From: Sphingobacterium sp. R2
GTDB taxonomy: Bacteria > Bacteroidota > Bacteroidia > Sphingobacteriales > Sphingobacteriaceae
NCBI RefSeq assembly: GCF_040760075.1
Contig: NZ_CP142884.1
Location: 4,092,001-4,156,000 of the forward strand
DNA length: 64,000 nt
Direction of reading: 5' to 3'
The position numbers and the translations under genes are program-made. The notes under the pieces were generated by a model. The model did not search any database. It was not told the DNA's origin and saw only the letters and a list, made by a program, of their open reading frames with translations. Below, piece by piece: positions 52,157 through 61,582 of this stretch (its first letter is position 1; each line of letters starts with the position of its first letter).

Positions 52157-53176
52157 ATGAGTCAAAGATTAGCATGTCTAGTACTAAGTCTAATTTTCCT
52201 GTTGACTGGATGCCAACAGGGTAAAAAAGATAGCGCAAAGCCGAAGCCACCCAATAGTCAACAAAAAAAAGAGGTGCCTGAAAAGTTAAATGAAAAACCA
52301 AAGCTAATCACAGTCGAAGATATAATTATCAAAAAAGAGCTACAGTATAAAAAATATACCCTGCAAGATACCTATCCTTATAAGGATACTACACGAACTT
52401 TCCAATGGCACAAAATTAAAGAACGCTTAGCATTTGTTACCAATTTTCAACAAACTCCTTCCCTATACGCTGTACTTCAAAACTATCAGAATGAGAAAGG
52501 TGAAGCGCCAACAATTCAGGGCTACAAACGGGACTCTTATAAACGGGTTTCTGACAGCTTTAATGTGGAGCGTTATCAGGCCGCACCACTCTACGATCTA
52601 AAAAGCAATCAAGCGGTGCGTTATGGCCGCGATGGGTGGCTGGTCCGTGTGCAGGGACCGGACAGCCTAGACAGGGTTTCGGTCGAAGGTATTTCGTTTG
52701 AAGGGAAATACAACGTGCCAAAGCGCTATCTTCAAATTATTCGCGATACGATTGAATTTAAATTTGTTACAATTGTAGATATTAAAAACCAAAATATCTG
52801 TACATTGGAAAAAGCTGGAAATGAATGGCTCGTCAGAAGCATGAATCCAGCAACCAGCGGGCGACATAAGCCTCCGCATGCCCAGGAAACGCCCACTGGT
52901 CTTTTTGTGGTGCAAGAACATAAATCGAAGATGTTTTATTACAAAGATGGAACCAAAATTTATGGTGGATTTGCGCCTTATGCCACCCGGTTTACTGCAG
53001 GTGCATATATACACGGTATTCCTGTTAACAACCCAAATGGCAATATCATCGAATATAGCGAAACGCTTGGAACTATTCCCAAATCACACATGTGCGTCAG
53101 AAATGCGTCATCTCATGCTCAATTTGTCTATAAACGGTCAAAAGACTTTTCGTCACTCGTTATAGTTATTGATTAA
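52157..53176 (+). CDS. L,D-transpeptidase lipoprotein with variant active-site motif
   Basis: A 339-residue protein with a lipoprotein signal (LLTGC, Cys19) and a Lys/Pro-rich linker (about 20-50). The C-terminal YkuD domain carries the first conserved histidine in AYIHGIPVN (about 288) and the catalytic cysteine in SHMCVRNASS (about 309-318). L,D-transpeptidases form 3-3 cross-links or attach proteins to peptidoglycan. The usual motif is [S/T]HGC; here the glycine is methionine. The Cys, His and Arg remain, so activity is still likely. A second, different L,D-transpeptidase lies 81 bases downstream. Confidence 0.85.
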   Translation: MSQRLACLVLSLIFLLTGCQQGKKDSAKPKPPNSQQKKEVPEKLNEKPKLITVEDIIIKKELQYKKYTLQDTYPYKDTTRTFQWHKIKERLAFVTNFQQTPSLYAVLQNYQNEKGEAPTIQGYKRDSYKRVSDSFNVERYQAAPLYDLKSNQAVRYGRDGWLVRVQGPDSLDRVSVEGISFEGKYNVPKRYLQIIRDTIEFKFVTIVDIKNQNICTLEKAGNEWLVRSMNPATSGRHKPPHAQETPTGLFVVQEHKSKMFYYKDGTKIYGGFAPYATRFTAGAYIHGIPVNNPNGNIIEYSETLGTIPKSHMCVRNASSHAQFVYKRSKDFSSLVIVID

Positions 53177-53222
53177 CAATATTTAACATTCTGTAAATCA
53201 AATATGTATTAATTTTAATTGT

Positions 53223-53230
53223 TACTTTTG
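53223..53230 (+). promoter_or_regulatory. -7 promoter element of the second transpeptidase gene
   Basis: TACTTTTG matches TAnnTTTG, 27 bases before the ATG at 53258. It suggests separate transcription from the upstream transpeptidase gene. Confidence 0.4.
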
Positions 53231-53257
53231 TGAACATCTATAGAGAAAAGGAGTAAA

Positions 53258-54016
53258 ATGGGAAATACGTTTATCTTTCTTTTGATGGCGCTTAATACAG
53301 CACTTTCATCACAAGAAGAATTAAAAACAACACAGCAACAAGCCAGCGAGCATCGTATAAATGTGGAGCGTCAACGGACAGAAGTTGATTCCTTATATGA
53401 TGAAATGAACCTAGCTCAAGTATTACAATACGAAGCTTTTCGTCAAGCAATGGAAGGTAGAAAAGCCCTTCCTATCCACAACAAAGATATCATGACGGTC
53501 ATCGATTTCTCGCTGGCATCCACTGAAAAGAGGCTTGTAGTATTAGATCTTGCGCAGAAAAAGGTACTGTTTAATACGTTAGTTTCGCATGGCAAAAATA
53601 GCGGCGAGAATTATGCGGTAAATTTTTCAAATCAACAGGAATCGCTCAAAAGTTCGTTAGGATTCTTCACGACTGAAAATACATACAATGGTGAGAATGG
53701 CTATTCATTGGTACTGAATGGTCTTGAGAAAGGGATAAATGATAATGCCAAAGCGAGATATGTCGTGATGCATGGTGCAGATTATTGTAGCAATGGAACA
53801 ATAGCGAGTTTAGGTAGACTCGGAAAAAGTTACGGCTGCCCTGCCGTTCCGAGAGAATTTGCAGCCCCTATCATTAATACCATCAAAGATGGCACATTAT
53901 TGTTTATTTACGCAGATAACGCTGAATATTTAAGCAAAACTCACTTGATCCATCAACCGAATATTCTGATGGCCCAGTTTCAAAAAAGACAGTCTACGTT
54001 TAACAATGAAGGCTAA
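53258..54016 (+). CDS. Murein L,D-transpeptidase catalytic-domain protein (YkuD_2)
   Basis: A 252-residue exported protein with a short N-terminal hydrophobic signal, a coiled-coil stretch (about 20-70) and a YkuD_2-type domain. ARYVVMHGADYCS (about residues 164-176) and GRLGKSYGCPAVPREF (about 187-202) supply the catalytic His and Cys. It is a different branch from the upstream enzyme, so this is not a simple duplication. It probably acts on peptidoglycan cross-links. It is followed by a strong terminator. Confidence 0.88.
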   Translation: MGNTFIFLLMALNTALSSQEELKTTQQQASEHRINVERQRTEVDSLYDEMNLAQVLQYEAFRQAMEGRKALPIHNKDIMTVIDFSLASTEKRLVVLDLAQKKVLFNTLVSHGKNSGENYAVNFSNQQESLKSSLGFFTTENTYNGENGYSLVLNGLEKGINDNAKARYVVMHGADYCSNGTIASLGRLGKSYGCPAVPREFAAPIINTIKDGTLLFIYADNAEYLSKTHLIHQPNILMAQFQKRQSTFNNEG

Positions 54017-54017
54017 T

Positions 54018-54053
54018 AAAAAAAACCTGATGGTGATTCATCAGGTTTTTTTT
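54018..54053. terminator. Bidirectional terminator after the transpeptidase gene
   Basis: AACCTGATG and CATCAGGTT (54024-54032, 54039-54047) are flanked by A and T runs, between convergent genes. Confidence 0.92.
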
Positions 54054-54085
54054 ATTCAAAGCAGCTATACCAGCTGACAAATCTT

Positions 54086-54784
54086 TTAAGACTTGTGCCT
54101 TTTCCTAAATTTCAACATCCAATTGTAAATTGCATCGTCGTGAAATAATCGCTCTACACTTCCATGTGTACCTCCTTTTATCACATTCAAACTCACATTA
54201 GCATCTGGATCTTCTTTTTTTATCGCCCGCATAATTTTTTTAGATTCTGAAATTGGCACCGCCCGATCGGCCGTTCCATGATGCAACCAAATGGGCACCT
54301 GGGTCAGGTTGGACGCATACTGACTCGATCCACCACCACATATGGCCACAGCTGCCGCTACCCTTTCCGGATATTTACCAGCCACATCCATAGTGCCGTA
54401 GCCCCCCATACTCATACCACATACATAAATACGGTCCGGGTCAGCATTGTAATGTCCGATGACATAATCCACAATTTCCATTACTTTATCTGCATCCCAG
54501 CCACCCTTTGACTGTGGAGCAACAATAATACCTGGAACTTCCTGCCCCTTATTGATAGCATAAAGGATACCATAGCGCTTTACACGATCCAAATTTGTAC
54601 CTGAAAGACTCCGCCCATGCAAAAAAACGAAAAGAGGTTGCTTCTCCATATTGGAAGAATCTGGTCCAGAATTTTTCAATAAAAAGGGATAGGTCGTTTC
54701 TCCTCTAATCGCTTGTATTTCCTGCGCATTTACACGTATCACTAGCATACAGAAAAAACATAGATATAAATAAACTCTTCGCAT
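54086..54784 (-). CDS. Exported alpha/beta-hydrolase esterase
   Basis: A 232-residue protein from ATG 54784, chosen because it begins a clean signal peptide (MRRVYLYLCFFCMLVIRVNA); the longer frame adds 26 hydrophobic, non-conserved residues. PLFVFLHGRSLSG holds the oxyanion loop. The nucleophile serine is in CGMSMGGYG (about residue 127), and PIWLHHGTADRAVP and GGTHGSV provide the catalytic Asp and His. It resembles prolyl-oligopeptidase-like or feruloyl/PHB-type esterases. The substrate is unknown. A single gene. Confidence 0.85.
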   Translation of the reverse strand: MRRVYLYLCFFCMLVIRVNAQEIQAIRGETTYPFLLKNSGPDSSNMEKQPLFVFLHGRSLSGTNLDRVKRYGILYAINKGQEVPGIIVAPQSKGGWDADKVMEIVDYVIGHYNADPDRIYVCGMSMGGYGTMDVAGKYPERVAAAVAICGGGSSQYASNLTQVPIWLHHGTADRAVPISESKKIMRAIKKEDPDANVSLNVIKGGTHGSVERLFHDDAIYNWMLKFRKRHKS

Positions 54785-54928
54785 ACTTATGTATATAAAA
54801 TTTAGCTTAATTTGGATCATTAAAAATACAATTAAATGATTTTTGACAACCGTATTTAACAAGATTTAACATTTTCGACAGTCTGTATGTGATTCAAAAC
54901 ATCGCTAATCAGCTGAATCTACAATAAG

Positions 54929-54940
54929 GAACGAGCGTTC
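54929..54940. promoter_or_regulatory. Palindrome upstream of sbcD
   Basis: GAACG-AG-CGTTC is a perfect 5-2-5 inverted repeat, 27 bases upstream of the sbcD -33 element. Role unknown; the half-sites resemble the palindrome at the TetR start. Confidence 0.3.
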
Positions 54941-54966
54941 ATTTATACGATTCCATCCAATTATAA

Positions 54967-54997
54967 TTGCATTTCAGATCAAATTTATCTTAGTTTG
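54967..54997 (+). promoter_or_regulatory. Promoter of sbcD-sbcC
   Basis: TTG (54967-54969), 20 bases, then TTAGTTTG (54990-54997), one base off TAnnTTTG with the ideal spacing. It lies 29 bases before the sbcD ATG. Confidence 0.55.
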
Positions 54998-55026
54998 TAA
55001 CTGTTGACGCAAATCGAAGTTCTCAC

Positions 55027-56232
55027 ATGAAAATATTACATACCGCCGATTGGCACCTTGGAAAACGACTGGAAAGTTTCTCTCGAATAGACGAACAGAC
55101 CCTGGTTATGGATGAGATCGTTCAGATTGCCGATCAGGAAAATGTCGACCTAGTGATTATTGCCGGAGATCTCTTTGATGCTTTTAACCCGGGAGTGGAA
55201 GCAATTGAGCTATTCTATAAAACAATCAAACGTCTTAGTAAGGATGGCATGCGTCCTGTAATTGCTATTGCCGGGAATCATGATTCACCATATTTGATTG
55301 ATGCACCCGATCCGTTGGCAAGGGCCTCCGGAATCATCTTAATCGGCCATCCGCACGCCGTCGTCACTCCTTTTGCTACGGAAGGCTTCGCTGTTGTACA
55401 TGCAGATAAAGGCATTATCATCTTGAAACTACCTCAGTATGAGCATACGATTCGAATCCTTCATACCGCTTATGCCAATGAGATCCGCTTAAAACAATAT
55501 TTAGGTGAAGATAAAGAAAGTAAGTTAAATGAGGTTTTATCTTCCGAATGGAAAAAAATTGCCGAGACCTATTGTGATGAAAAAGGCATTAATATCCTCA
55601 TTGCCCATCTTTATATGAATAAGTTAGGTCGTCCACTTTTGGAAGAGCCGGATGGTGAAAAGCCGGTCAAAATAGGAAATGCAGACTTGATCTATTCACA
55701 AGCTATTCCGGAACAAGTCCAATATACGGCATTAGGACATCTACATGGTTATCAAAATATAGGCTCTCCAGAGAAACCAGTTATCTACGCATCATCTCCC
55801 CTATGTTATAGTTTTTCAGAGGCTGGAAAAACCAAATTTGTAGCGCTAGTAGATGTATCGCCCAATACACAGGCTGCAGTAACTCCGATTCCACTTACAC
55901 AAGGCAAACCATTATTTAGAAAAACATTTGAGGATATTGAAAGTTGCATTTCCTGGCTAGAAGCAAATCCAGATGCCTTGATAGAATTGACATTGAAATC
56001 CGACACCTTTTTGAAAGCAGAAGACCGCAAGCGGATCTATCAGGCGCATTCAGGAATAATCTATTTGATTCCGGTGGTTAAACAGCGTGATGGCGAATCT
56101 ATAGACACCAAAGAAATCAATCTTAAGCAAGACATATCTGCATTGTTTCAAGATTATTTTAAATCCAGAAATGCCAATCAAGCGCCCAATGACGATATCC
56201 TTGATCTATTTCGCGAAATTTTAAATTCTTAA
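55027..56232 (+). CDS. sbcD: Exonuclease subunit SbcD
   Basis: A 401-residue Mre11-type nuclease subunit. The metallophosphoesterase motifs are clear: HTADWHLGKRL (residues 4-14), VIIAGDLFDAFNPG (about 45-58), IAIAGNHDSPYL (about 80-91), and later IAHLYMNKLGR and ALGHLHGYQNIG. With SbcC it cuts DNA hairpins and blocked ends. sbcC begins 4 bases after its stop. It has a good promoter upstream. Confidence 0.97.
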   Translation: MKILHTADWHLGKRLESFSRIDEQTLVMDEIVQIADQENVDLVIIAGDLFDAFNPGVEAIELFYKTIKRLSKDGMRPVIAIAGNHDSPYLIDAPDPLARASGIILIGHPHAVVTPFATEGFAVVHADKGIIILKLPQYEHTIRILHTAYANEIRLKQYLGEDKESKLNEVLSSEWKKIAETYCDEKGINILIAHLYMNKLGRPLLEEPDGEKPVKIGNADLIYSQAIPEQVQYTALGHLHGYQNIGSPEKPVIYASSPLCYSFSEAGKTKFVALVDVSPNTQAAVTPIPLTQGKPLFRKTFEDIESCISWLEANPDALIELTLKSDTFLKAEDRKRIYQAHSGIIYLIPVVKQRDGESIDTKEINLKQDISALFQDYFKSRNANQAPNDDILDLFREILNS

Positions 56233-56236
56233 TTGC

Positions 56237-59200
56237 ATGATTCCATTAAAGCTAATATTAGAGGGCATCTATTCCTATCAGGATCGCCAGACGATCGATT
56301 TTACTGCACTTCTCGAAGCTGGACTTTTTGGTATTTTCGGCACAGTGGGCTCTGGTAAATCGTCCATATTAGAAGCGATTACCTATGCGTTATATGGGGA
56401 AACAGAACGTTTGAATGCACGCGACAAACGTGGATATAATATGATGAATCTGAAGTCAAACAAGTCATATATAGAACTTGATTTTGTCAACTTTGAAGGA
56501 CGCACATTTAGAGTTACGCGCGAATTTAAACGGAACTCCAAAAACTTCGATGACGTTAAATCGCCAACGGTCGTGCTCTATGAGAAATTAAATGATACAT
56601 GGGTACCATTGGAAAGCAGTAATACACAGCGAATAATAGGACTAAGCTATGAGAACTTCAAAAGAACAATCATCATTCCACAAGGACAATTCAAGGAATT
56701 TATAGAACTTGGCGCCAGGGAGCGCACCGATATGATGAAAGAGATTTTTCAATTGCATCGGTTCGACCTACAGGATAAAGTTTCCGCACTATATAAGAAA
56801 AATCAATCGGAATTAGATCACTTGAATGGTCAATTATTTGGATTTGAGGAGATCACTTTAGACCTTGTAGCAGCCACCAACGAAAAGTTACAGGTTGAAC
56901 TTCAATCTTTCGCTTCTATAGAATCTTCGCATAAAGTACAGCATGAAAAATTCATGCTGCTCCAAAAACTTAAAGCGGATTTTCTTGAATTGAACCGGAT
57001 GAAATTACGTTACGAGGAATTACTTGAACAGAAAGGACAAAAGGAGAATTTAAGGCTACGATTAAGCCGGTTTGAGGAGGCCCAAGCCAAATTTTTACAC
57101 ATCCTCCAATCCAAAGAAAAATTAGATATTGATAAGGGATCAACGCAAAGAAAATTGGCGAACGAAGAAGCAAAAAAGGCAGAAATACAACAGCTTATAC
57201 TGCAACATCAATCTCGCTTAAATGTATTAAAACCGAAATATGAACTGCTGCCGCGACGCCGTATGCAGGAATTGGATCTTGAATTGATACAGCAATTGAT
57301 TACCTTTTCCAATGAAATTAAAGGCTTGCAAGATCGCGCTGAAAAAGGCCGCCATTTTGTCGTAGAAGCGAAAAAACAACAAGCGCATTATAAAGCAAAA
57401 ATCCAGGAAACTGAAAGTGAGATTTCGAATTTAAAGCGTGCTAAACCTTCGCCGCATGAATTGATGGAATTGGGCCGATGGTATACTAAACAACAGGGTA
57501 TACAACAACAAGAAAAAGAGCTTAATAAGCAATTGGTCGATTTAGAAAACAATGCCAGCGAAATCAGACGAGAATTAAAGCATGCCGACGTCAACCTGGA
57601 GGAATTTCAATCAACTCATGCCCGTGTTGTTCACCAATTGGAACAAAAACTCAATAAGCTACAGGACGAAAAGGCCCATCTGCTTTTGCAGCAGCGGCTA
57701 TCCCAATATGCTAAAGATTTGAAAGAAGGATCGCCTTGCCCCCTGTGTGGGGCTATTGAACATCCAATGGTCAACCATGGGCAGGATATTTCGCTTGAAA
57801 TCCTTGCTCATGAAAAATTGATGACCGACACGACCGAACTCCTAAAACTAAAACAGGATCAAAAATTCCAAGTGGAGAAACTTGTTCTTCGCCTGCAATC
57901 ATTGACAGATCAAAAACACGAACTGAACACGAAAATTGAATTGCATAAGTCGATAGAAATGGCCCATTTCAATGAATTTGTATGGACTGGCTATAGCAGT
58001 ACAGATGAATCGATCTATGCTTCCAAAAAACAGGAGCTTTCCAAAATTGACACCCTAATCCAGGCCCTCGAAAATCAGCTTGTAAATGATCAGACTGCTT
58101 TAGCGTCTGTAGAGGAAAATCTGGAGAAATACAACAAAGCCTTGGGGCAATTTGAACGCGACGAAGTAAGCAAGCAAGCACAGATCAATCAAAATATTGG
58201 CAATTTAAAACTCCTCAGCTGGTTCGATTACGAATCGAAAGATGCCCAAACTGTCGAAGAAGAATATAACGCAATCAAAACCTCAAATATTACGGTAGAA
58301 AAAGAGTTTGTTTCGATAAACGATAAGCTAAGCGAGTTAAACAGTCAGTTCGCAGGGCAAAATAGTGTGGTGAATGCCATTTTGGAACGACTCCAAACAA
58401 TTGAAAGTGAAATTCTGGAAGTTGACAACACGTTGCAGCAGCATCTTTTAGCTTCGCCGTTTAATGCGATCGAGGAGGTTAAGCAGATACTCGCACAAAA
58501 CTTGCCTGTACAGCAGATCCGACTTGAGCTGGAACAGTTTCAAATAGATTTCGAAACTGTAAAGGCGCAGATTGCTCAACTGGAACATAAGCTCGTTGAC
58601 CAAGTGTACGAGGAAACAATCTTTATTGAACAGGAAAAGGCGCTGAAAGAAAGCGCTCAACAATTGAAAGAAAGTACCGAAAATGTTGCCAAGCTGAGGC
58701 AGGAACTCAACCAATTGATGATTTCCTACGCTAAAAAAGAGACCCTTCTGCAGCAACAAATGAAGCTAAACTTACGTAATGAAAATTTGAAACAACTCTT
58801 CAATCTATTTAAAGGTGCCGGTTTTGTACAATATGTTTCTTCAATTTATCTACGTCAATTGTGCGACCACGCCAATATTCGTTTTCACCGTATGACACGA
58901 AATCAACTCAGTCTGCAGATAAACGAAAACAATGAGTTTGAGATTATAGATTATTTAAATGAAGGGAAGAGCCGTAGTGTAAAAACTTTATCCGGAGGTC
59001 AGGCTTTTCAAGTATCGCTAAGCCTGGCACTCGCGCTCGCCGAGAGCGTGCAGTCGAGTACGAAAGCGAGCAAAAACTTTTTCTTTATTGATGAAGGTTT
59101 TGGCACACAAGATAATGCGTCAATCAATATTGTGTTTGAAACCCTGTTAGAGCTACGCCGCGAAAATCGTATTGTAGGGATCATTTCTCATGTTGAGGAG

Positions 59201-59275
59201 CTCAAAGAAAGAATTCCAATATCCCTTTCCATAGAAAAAGATGAAGACCACGGTAGTCAAATTTTTATTAATTAA
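56237..59275 (+). CDS. sbcC: Exonuclease subunit SbcC
   Basis: A 1012-residue SMC-like ATPase, the Rad50 counterpart. Walker A is GTVGSGKSSILEAITYALYG (about residues 35-54). Two very long coiled-coil arms are separated by the zinc hook CPLCG (about residues 500-504), whose two cysteines pair two molecules. The signature TLSGGQAFQVSLSLALAL and the Walker B FFFIDEGFGTQD are near the C-terminus. It drives the nuclease SbcD by ATP hydrolysis. It overlaps no other gene and is followed by a hairpin without a T-run. Confidence 0.97.
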   Translation: MIPLKLILEGIYSYQDRQTIDFTALLEAGLFGIFGTVGSGKSSILEAITYALYGETERLNARDKRGYNMMNLKSNKSYIELDFVNFEGRTFRVTREFKRNSKNFDDVKSPTVVLYEKLNDTWVPLESSNTQRIIGLSYENFKRTIIIPQGQFKEFIELGARERTDMMKEIFQLHRFDLQDKVSALYKKNQSELDHLNGQLFGFEEITLDLVAATNEKLQVELQSFASIESSHKVQHEKFMLLQKLKADFLELNRMKLRYEELLEQKGQKENLRLRLSRFEEAQAKFLHILQSKEKLDIDKGSTQRKLANEEAKKAEIQQLILQHQSRLNVLKPKYELLPRRRMQELDLELIQQLITFSNEIKGLQDRAEKGRHFVVEAKKQQAHYKAKIQETESEISNLKRAKPSPHELMELGRWYTKQQGIQQQEKELNKQLVDLENNASEIRRELKHADVNLEEFQSTHARVVHQLEQKLNKLQDEKAHLLLQQRLSQYAKDLKEGSPCPLCGAIEHPMVNHGQDISLEILAHEKLMTDTTELLKLKQDQKFQVEKLVLRLQSLTDQKHELNTKIELHKSIEMAHFNEFVWTGYSSTDESIYASKKQELSKIDTLIQALENQLVNDQTALASVEENLEKYNKALGQFERDEVSKQAQINQNIGNLKLLSWFDYESKDAQTVEEEYNAIKTSNITVEKEFVSINDKLSELNSQFAGQNSVVNAILERLQTIESEILEVDNTLQQHLLASPFNAIEEVKQILAQNLPVQQIRLELEQFQIDFETVKAQIAQLEHKLVDQVYEETIFIEQEKALKESAQQLKESTENVAKLRQELNQLMISYAKKETLLQQQMKLNLRNENLKQLFNLFKGAGFVQYVSSIYLRQLCDHANIRFHRMTRNQLSLQINENNEFEIIDYLNEGKSRSVKTLSGGQAFQVSLSLALALAESVQSSTKASKNFFFIDEGFGTQDNASINIVFETLLELRRENRIVGIISHVEELKERIPISLSIEKDEDHGSQIFIN

Positions 59276-59296
59276 GATCAAAAGTTATTTTGTATA

Positions 59297-59342
59297 TTAG
59301 TTATTGCGGTCATATCCGTTGCAAAAAGGCCGCAATAACTAA
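59297..59342. repeat. Inverted repeat after sbcC
   Basis: TTAGTTATTGCGG (59297-59309) and CCGCAATAACTAA (59330-59342) pair perfectly over 13 bases around a 20-base loop. There is no T-run on the plus strand, so it is a poor intrinsic terminator. The core TTATTGCGG also occurs in the stem at 22188-22224. Confidence 0.55.
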
Positions 59343-59354
59343 AAAATAAAGATT

Positions 59355-59552
59355 ATGGGCTTATTTTCGAACAGCAAAAAAGGGAAAGGGTCTCATCCTT
59401 TTTTTCTTAAGGGAAGCAAAATGAATAGTAATACGATCCAATCTGGAAGCAGTTGCCATTCCCCGCACATTCAACAATCCATACTATTTATCAAGCACTA
59501 TGATATCCTGACTATCTTAAAAGATATTCTAATGCCGTACAACCAAAACTAA
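59355..59552 (+). CDS. Doubtful small reading frame
   Basis: A 65-residue frame after the sbcC hairpin. The N-terminus is basic (MGLFSNSKKGKGSHPFFLKG) and the rest is nondescript (SGSSCHSPHIQQSILFIKHY). An A-rich stretch before the ATG could serve for ribosome binding, but there is no recognised family or promoter, and the C-terminal half looks random. It is listed because the AT-rich gap holds no other gene; it may well be non-coding. Confidence 0.3.
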   Translation: MGLFSNSKKGKGSHPFFLKGSKMNSNTIQSGSSCHSPHIQQSILFIKHYDILTILKDILMPYNQN

Positions 59553-59650
59553 GATTCAAAAAAAGAAGTATAATGTAGCATTATAAAACTTTTCTAAAGA
59601 AATATTGTCATACGATAAAACAGGTCAAAGACAGTATATTTGTCAACTAT

Positions 59651-60745
59651 ATGAAATACAAACAAATCAATAATAATTCCATTAATCAAATTATGCTTAT
59701 CCTTATCATACTAGCGATATGCATATTGATCTTTACGAGCTTATTTTATTATTTACCAGGTTTTTTAGGGGCGATAACGCTCTATATTCTATTTAGAAAA
59801 ATCAACTATAAGCTCACCGAAGAAAAAAGATGGAATAAGTCGGCGGCAAGTATTCTATTAATCTTACTGACAATTGTTTTTTTAGTTGGACCGCTTTATC
59901 TGCTAATCAACTACATGGTACCCCAGGTTACAGAGGTCATTAGCAACAAAGACGAACTGATGCAGAAATTTGATTCTGTAAAGAGCTATTTAAAATCCAG
60001 TCCCTACTTCAGTAATATTGACCTTTCAGATTCTGCATTGATGCAAACGCTCCAGCGAGCGGCTAAGTTTATACCCAATATTCTTAACTCCGTCGCAGAA
60101 GTTGGAGTCAATTTACTCGTGGCATTGTTTGTACTTTATTTTATGCTTGTAAGCAGCAAGAGGCTGGAGGAAACAATTTATAACGCCATTCCTTTTACCA
60201 AAGCTAGCAAGGCTGAGTTATGGAAAGAGTTCGACATGATGGTGAAATCCAATGCTATTGGTATTCCAATTTTAGCCATGTGTCAAGGTATTGTTGCCGG
60301 ACTTGGCTATTGGTTTTTTGGACTGGAAAGTCCTATTTTTTTAGGAATATTAACGGCTGTCTCCACAATAATTCCAATCTTAGGAACAATGGTGGTCTAT
60401 TTACCAGCCGCACTATTTCTACTCGCCAATGGCCAATCCGGAAGTGCTATAGGTCTTGCTTTGTATGGAATCATTATTATAGGGAGTATAGATAATGTTC
60501 TCCGCTTTACCATCTTAAAAAAGCTGGGTGATGTACATCCCCTAATTACGGTATTCGGTGTACTACTTGGGTTAAATTTGTTCGGTATGCTTGGACTAAT
60601 ATTTGGTCCTTTAATTCTATCCTGTGTTGGTGTACTTCTCAAAGTTTACAGTATTGAATTTGGAAAAAGCGCACCAGAAATTATTCAGTCAACATCCCTA
60701 ATAGAATCTGGGGCAATGGGTGAGAAACCAAATATTATCGAGTAA
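59651..60745 (+). CDS. AI-2E family transporter (PerM-like)
   Basis: A 364-residue membrane protein with about seven hydrophobic segments. The central soluble stretch (EVISNKDELMQKFDSVKSYL) is typical, and the C-terminal half (AVSTIIPILGTMVVYLPAAL, GSIDNVLRFTILKKLGDVHP, GLNLFGMLGLIFGPLILSC) is the most conserved part of the family. Members export the signal AI-2 or act as Na+/H+ antiporters, and the sequence does not decide which. A single gene. The 216 bases after it, up to the next gene, hold only a promoter element. Confidence 0.92.
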   Translation: MKYKQINNNSINQIMLILIILAICILIFTSLFYYLPGFLGAITLYILFRKINYKLTEEKRWNKSAASILLILLTIVFLVGPLYLLINYMVPQVTEVISNKDELMQKFDSVKSYLKSSPYFSNIDLSDSALMQTLQRAAKFIPNILNSVAEVGVNLLVALFVLYFMLVSSKRLEETIYNAIPFTKASKAELWKEFDMMVKSNAIGIPILAMCQGIVAGLGYWFFGLESPIFLGILTAVSTIIPILGTMVVYLPAALFLLANGQSGSAIGLALYGIIIIGSIDNVLRFTILKKLGDVHPLITVFGVLLGLNLFGMLGLIFGPLILSCVGVLLKVYSIEFGKSAPEIIQSTSLIESGAMGEKPNIIE

Positions 60746-60856
60746 GGAAAGCTAAACAATTGAAATGTGTCTATCGACATGTATCTAATCACCAAACTCG
60801 ATATCCAGTAAACTGTCATAAATAAAATTGTAAGGCATAAAATCCGCTTTTTTTCA

Positions 60857-60864
60857 TAGTTTTG
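60857..60864 (+). promoter_or_regulatory. -7 promoter element for the thioredoxin-like lipoprotein and gap
   Basis: TAGTTTTG matches TAnnTTTG, about 106 bases upstream of the ATG at 60971, implying a long leader. No TTG lies at the ideal distance. Confidence 0.35.
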
Positions 60865-60970
60865 GTTCGTTAATGTATTCGAGTATTGCTGATAATTAAA
60901 AATCTAATATTGGATGCTAACGAAAGAAAAGATCAAATCATTGATACTGATTTAAAAGCAAATGTATTCT

Positions 60971-61576
60971 ATGAACAAAAAAATAGTCTTAGGAGTAACA
61001 GCGGTATTCATAGCTGGAATCCTATACTCATGTGGCGACAATAACAAATCAAAAACTGAAGGCAAAACCACACCTACACAAGAGGTCACTTCAGAAAACC
61101 ACGACCATGCGGGACATGATCACGGGCAGACGGCTCCCACCCAATCTTCCGAACCAGCTGGCATTCTTCCTAATTTTACTTTTTATCAACTTCGTTCCGG
61201 GATAAGAGTTACAAACGATAATGTTGGCAAAGACAAAAATACCGTATTTATTCTTTTTGATCCAGGCTGTAGTCATTGTCAGCACGAGGCTGTCGAGTTA
61301 GAAAAAAATATAGATCGTTTAAAAGATGTAAATATTTATTATATCTCCATGAATGACCCTGCTTTAGTATTGGGCTTTTTTGACAGTTTTGCTCCAAAAT
61401 TATCCAAAGCATCAAATGTTGAAGTATTGATCGATAAAGATCAGACATTTATTCAAAAAATCCATGTGCCGACACAATTCCCAGCGAATTATGTTTATGG
61501 AGCAGATGGTAAACTGAAAGCACATTGGGAGGGCGAAAAAAATATCAACGAAGCAATAAGCGAATTTCATAAATAA
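60971..61576 (+). CDS. His-rich thioredoxin-like lipoprotein
   Basis: A 201-residue protein with a lipoprotein signal (GILYSC, Cys at about residue 21). A linker with the His-rich stretch NHDHAGHDHG (about residues 43-52) follows, then a thioredoxin domain with FDPGCSHCQHEA (about 96-107) and IYYISMNDPALVLGFF. It is paralogous to the exported protein at 9894-10388, from which it differs by the lipid anchor and the His-rich linker, which could bind zinc, nickel or copper. An ATG 9 bases upstream (60962) is also in frame; the second is preferred as the start of the signal (MNKKIV). gap starts 6 bases after its stop. Confidence 0.85.
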   Translation: MNKKIVLGVTAVFIAGILYSCGDNNKSKTEGKTTPTQEVTSENHDHAGHDHGQTAPTQSSEPAGILPNFTFYQLRSGIRVTNDNVGKDKNTVFILFDPGCSHCQHEAVELEKNIDRLKDVNIYYISMNDPALVLGFFDSFAPKLSKASNVEVLIDKDQTFIQKIHVPTQFPANYVYGADGKLKAHWEGEKNINEAISEFHK

Positions 61577-61582
61577 TCTGAA

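Noticed and set aside
55027..59275. sbcD-sbcC region as a novel SMC-type defence system
   Set aside because: Both proteins carry complete standard SbcC and SbcD motifs, including the zinc hook, with no additional subunit genes.
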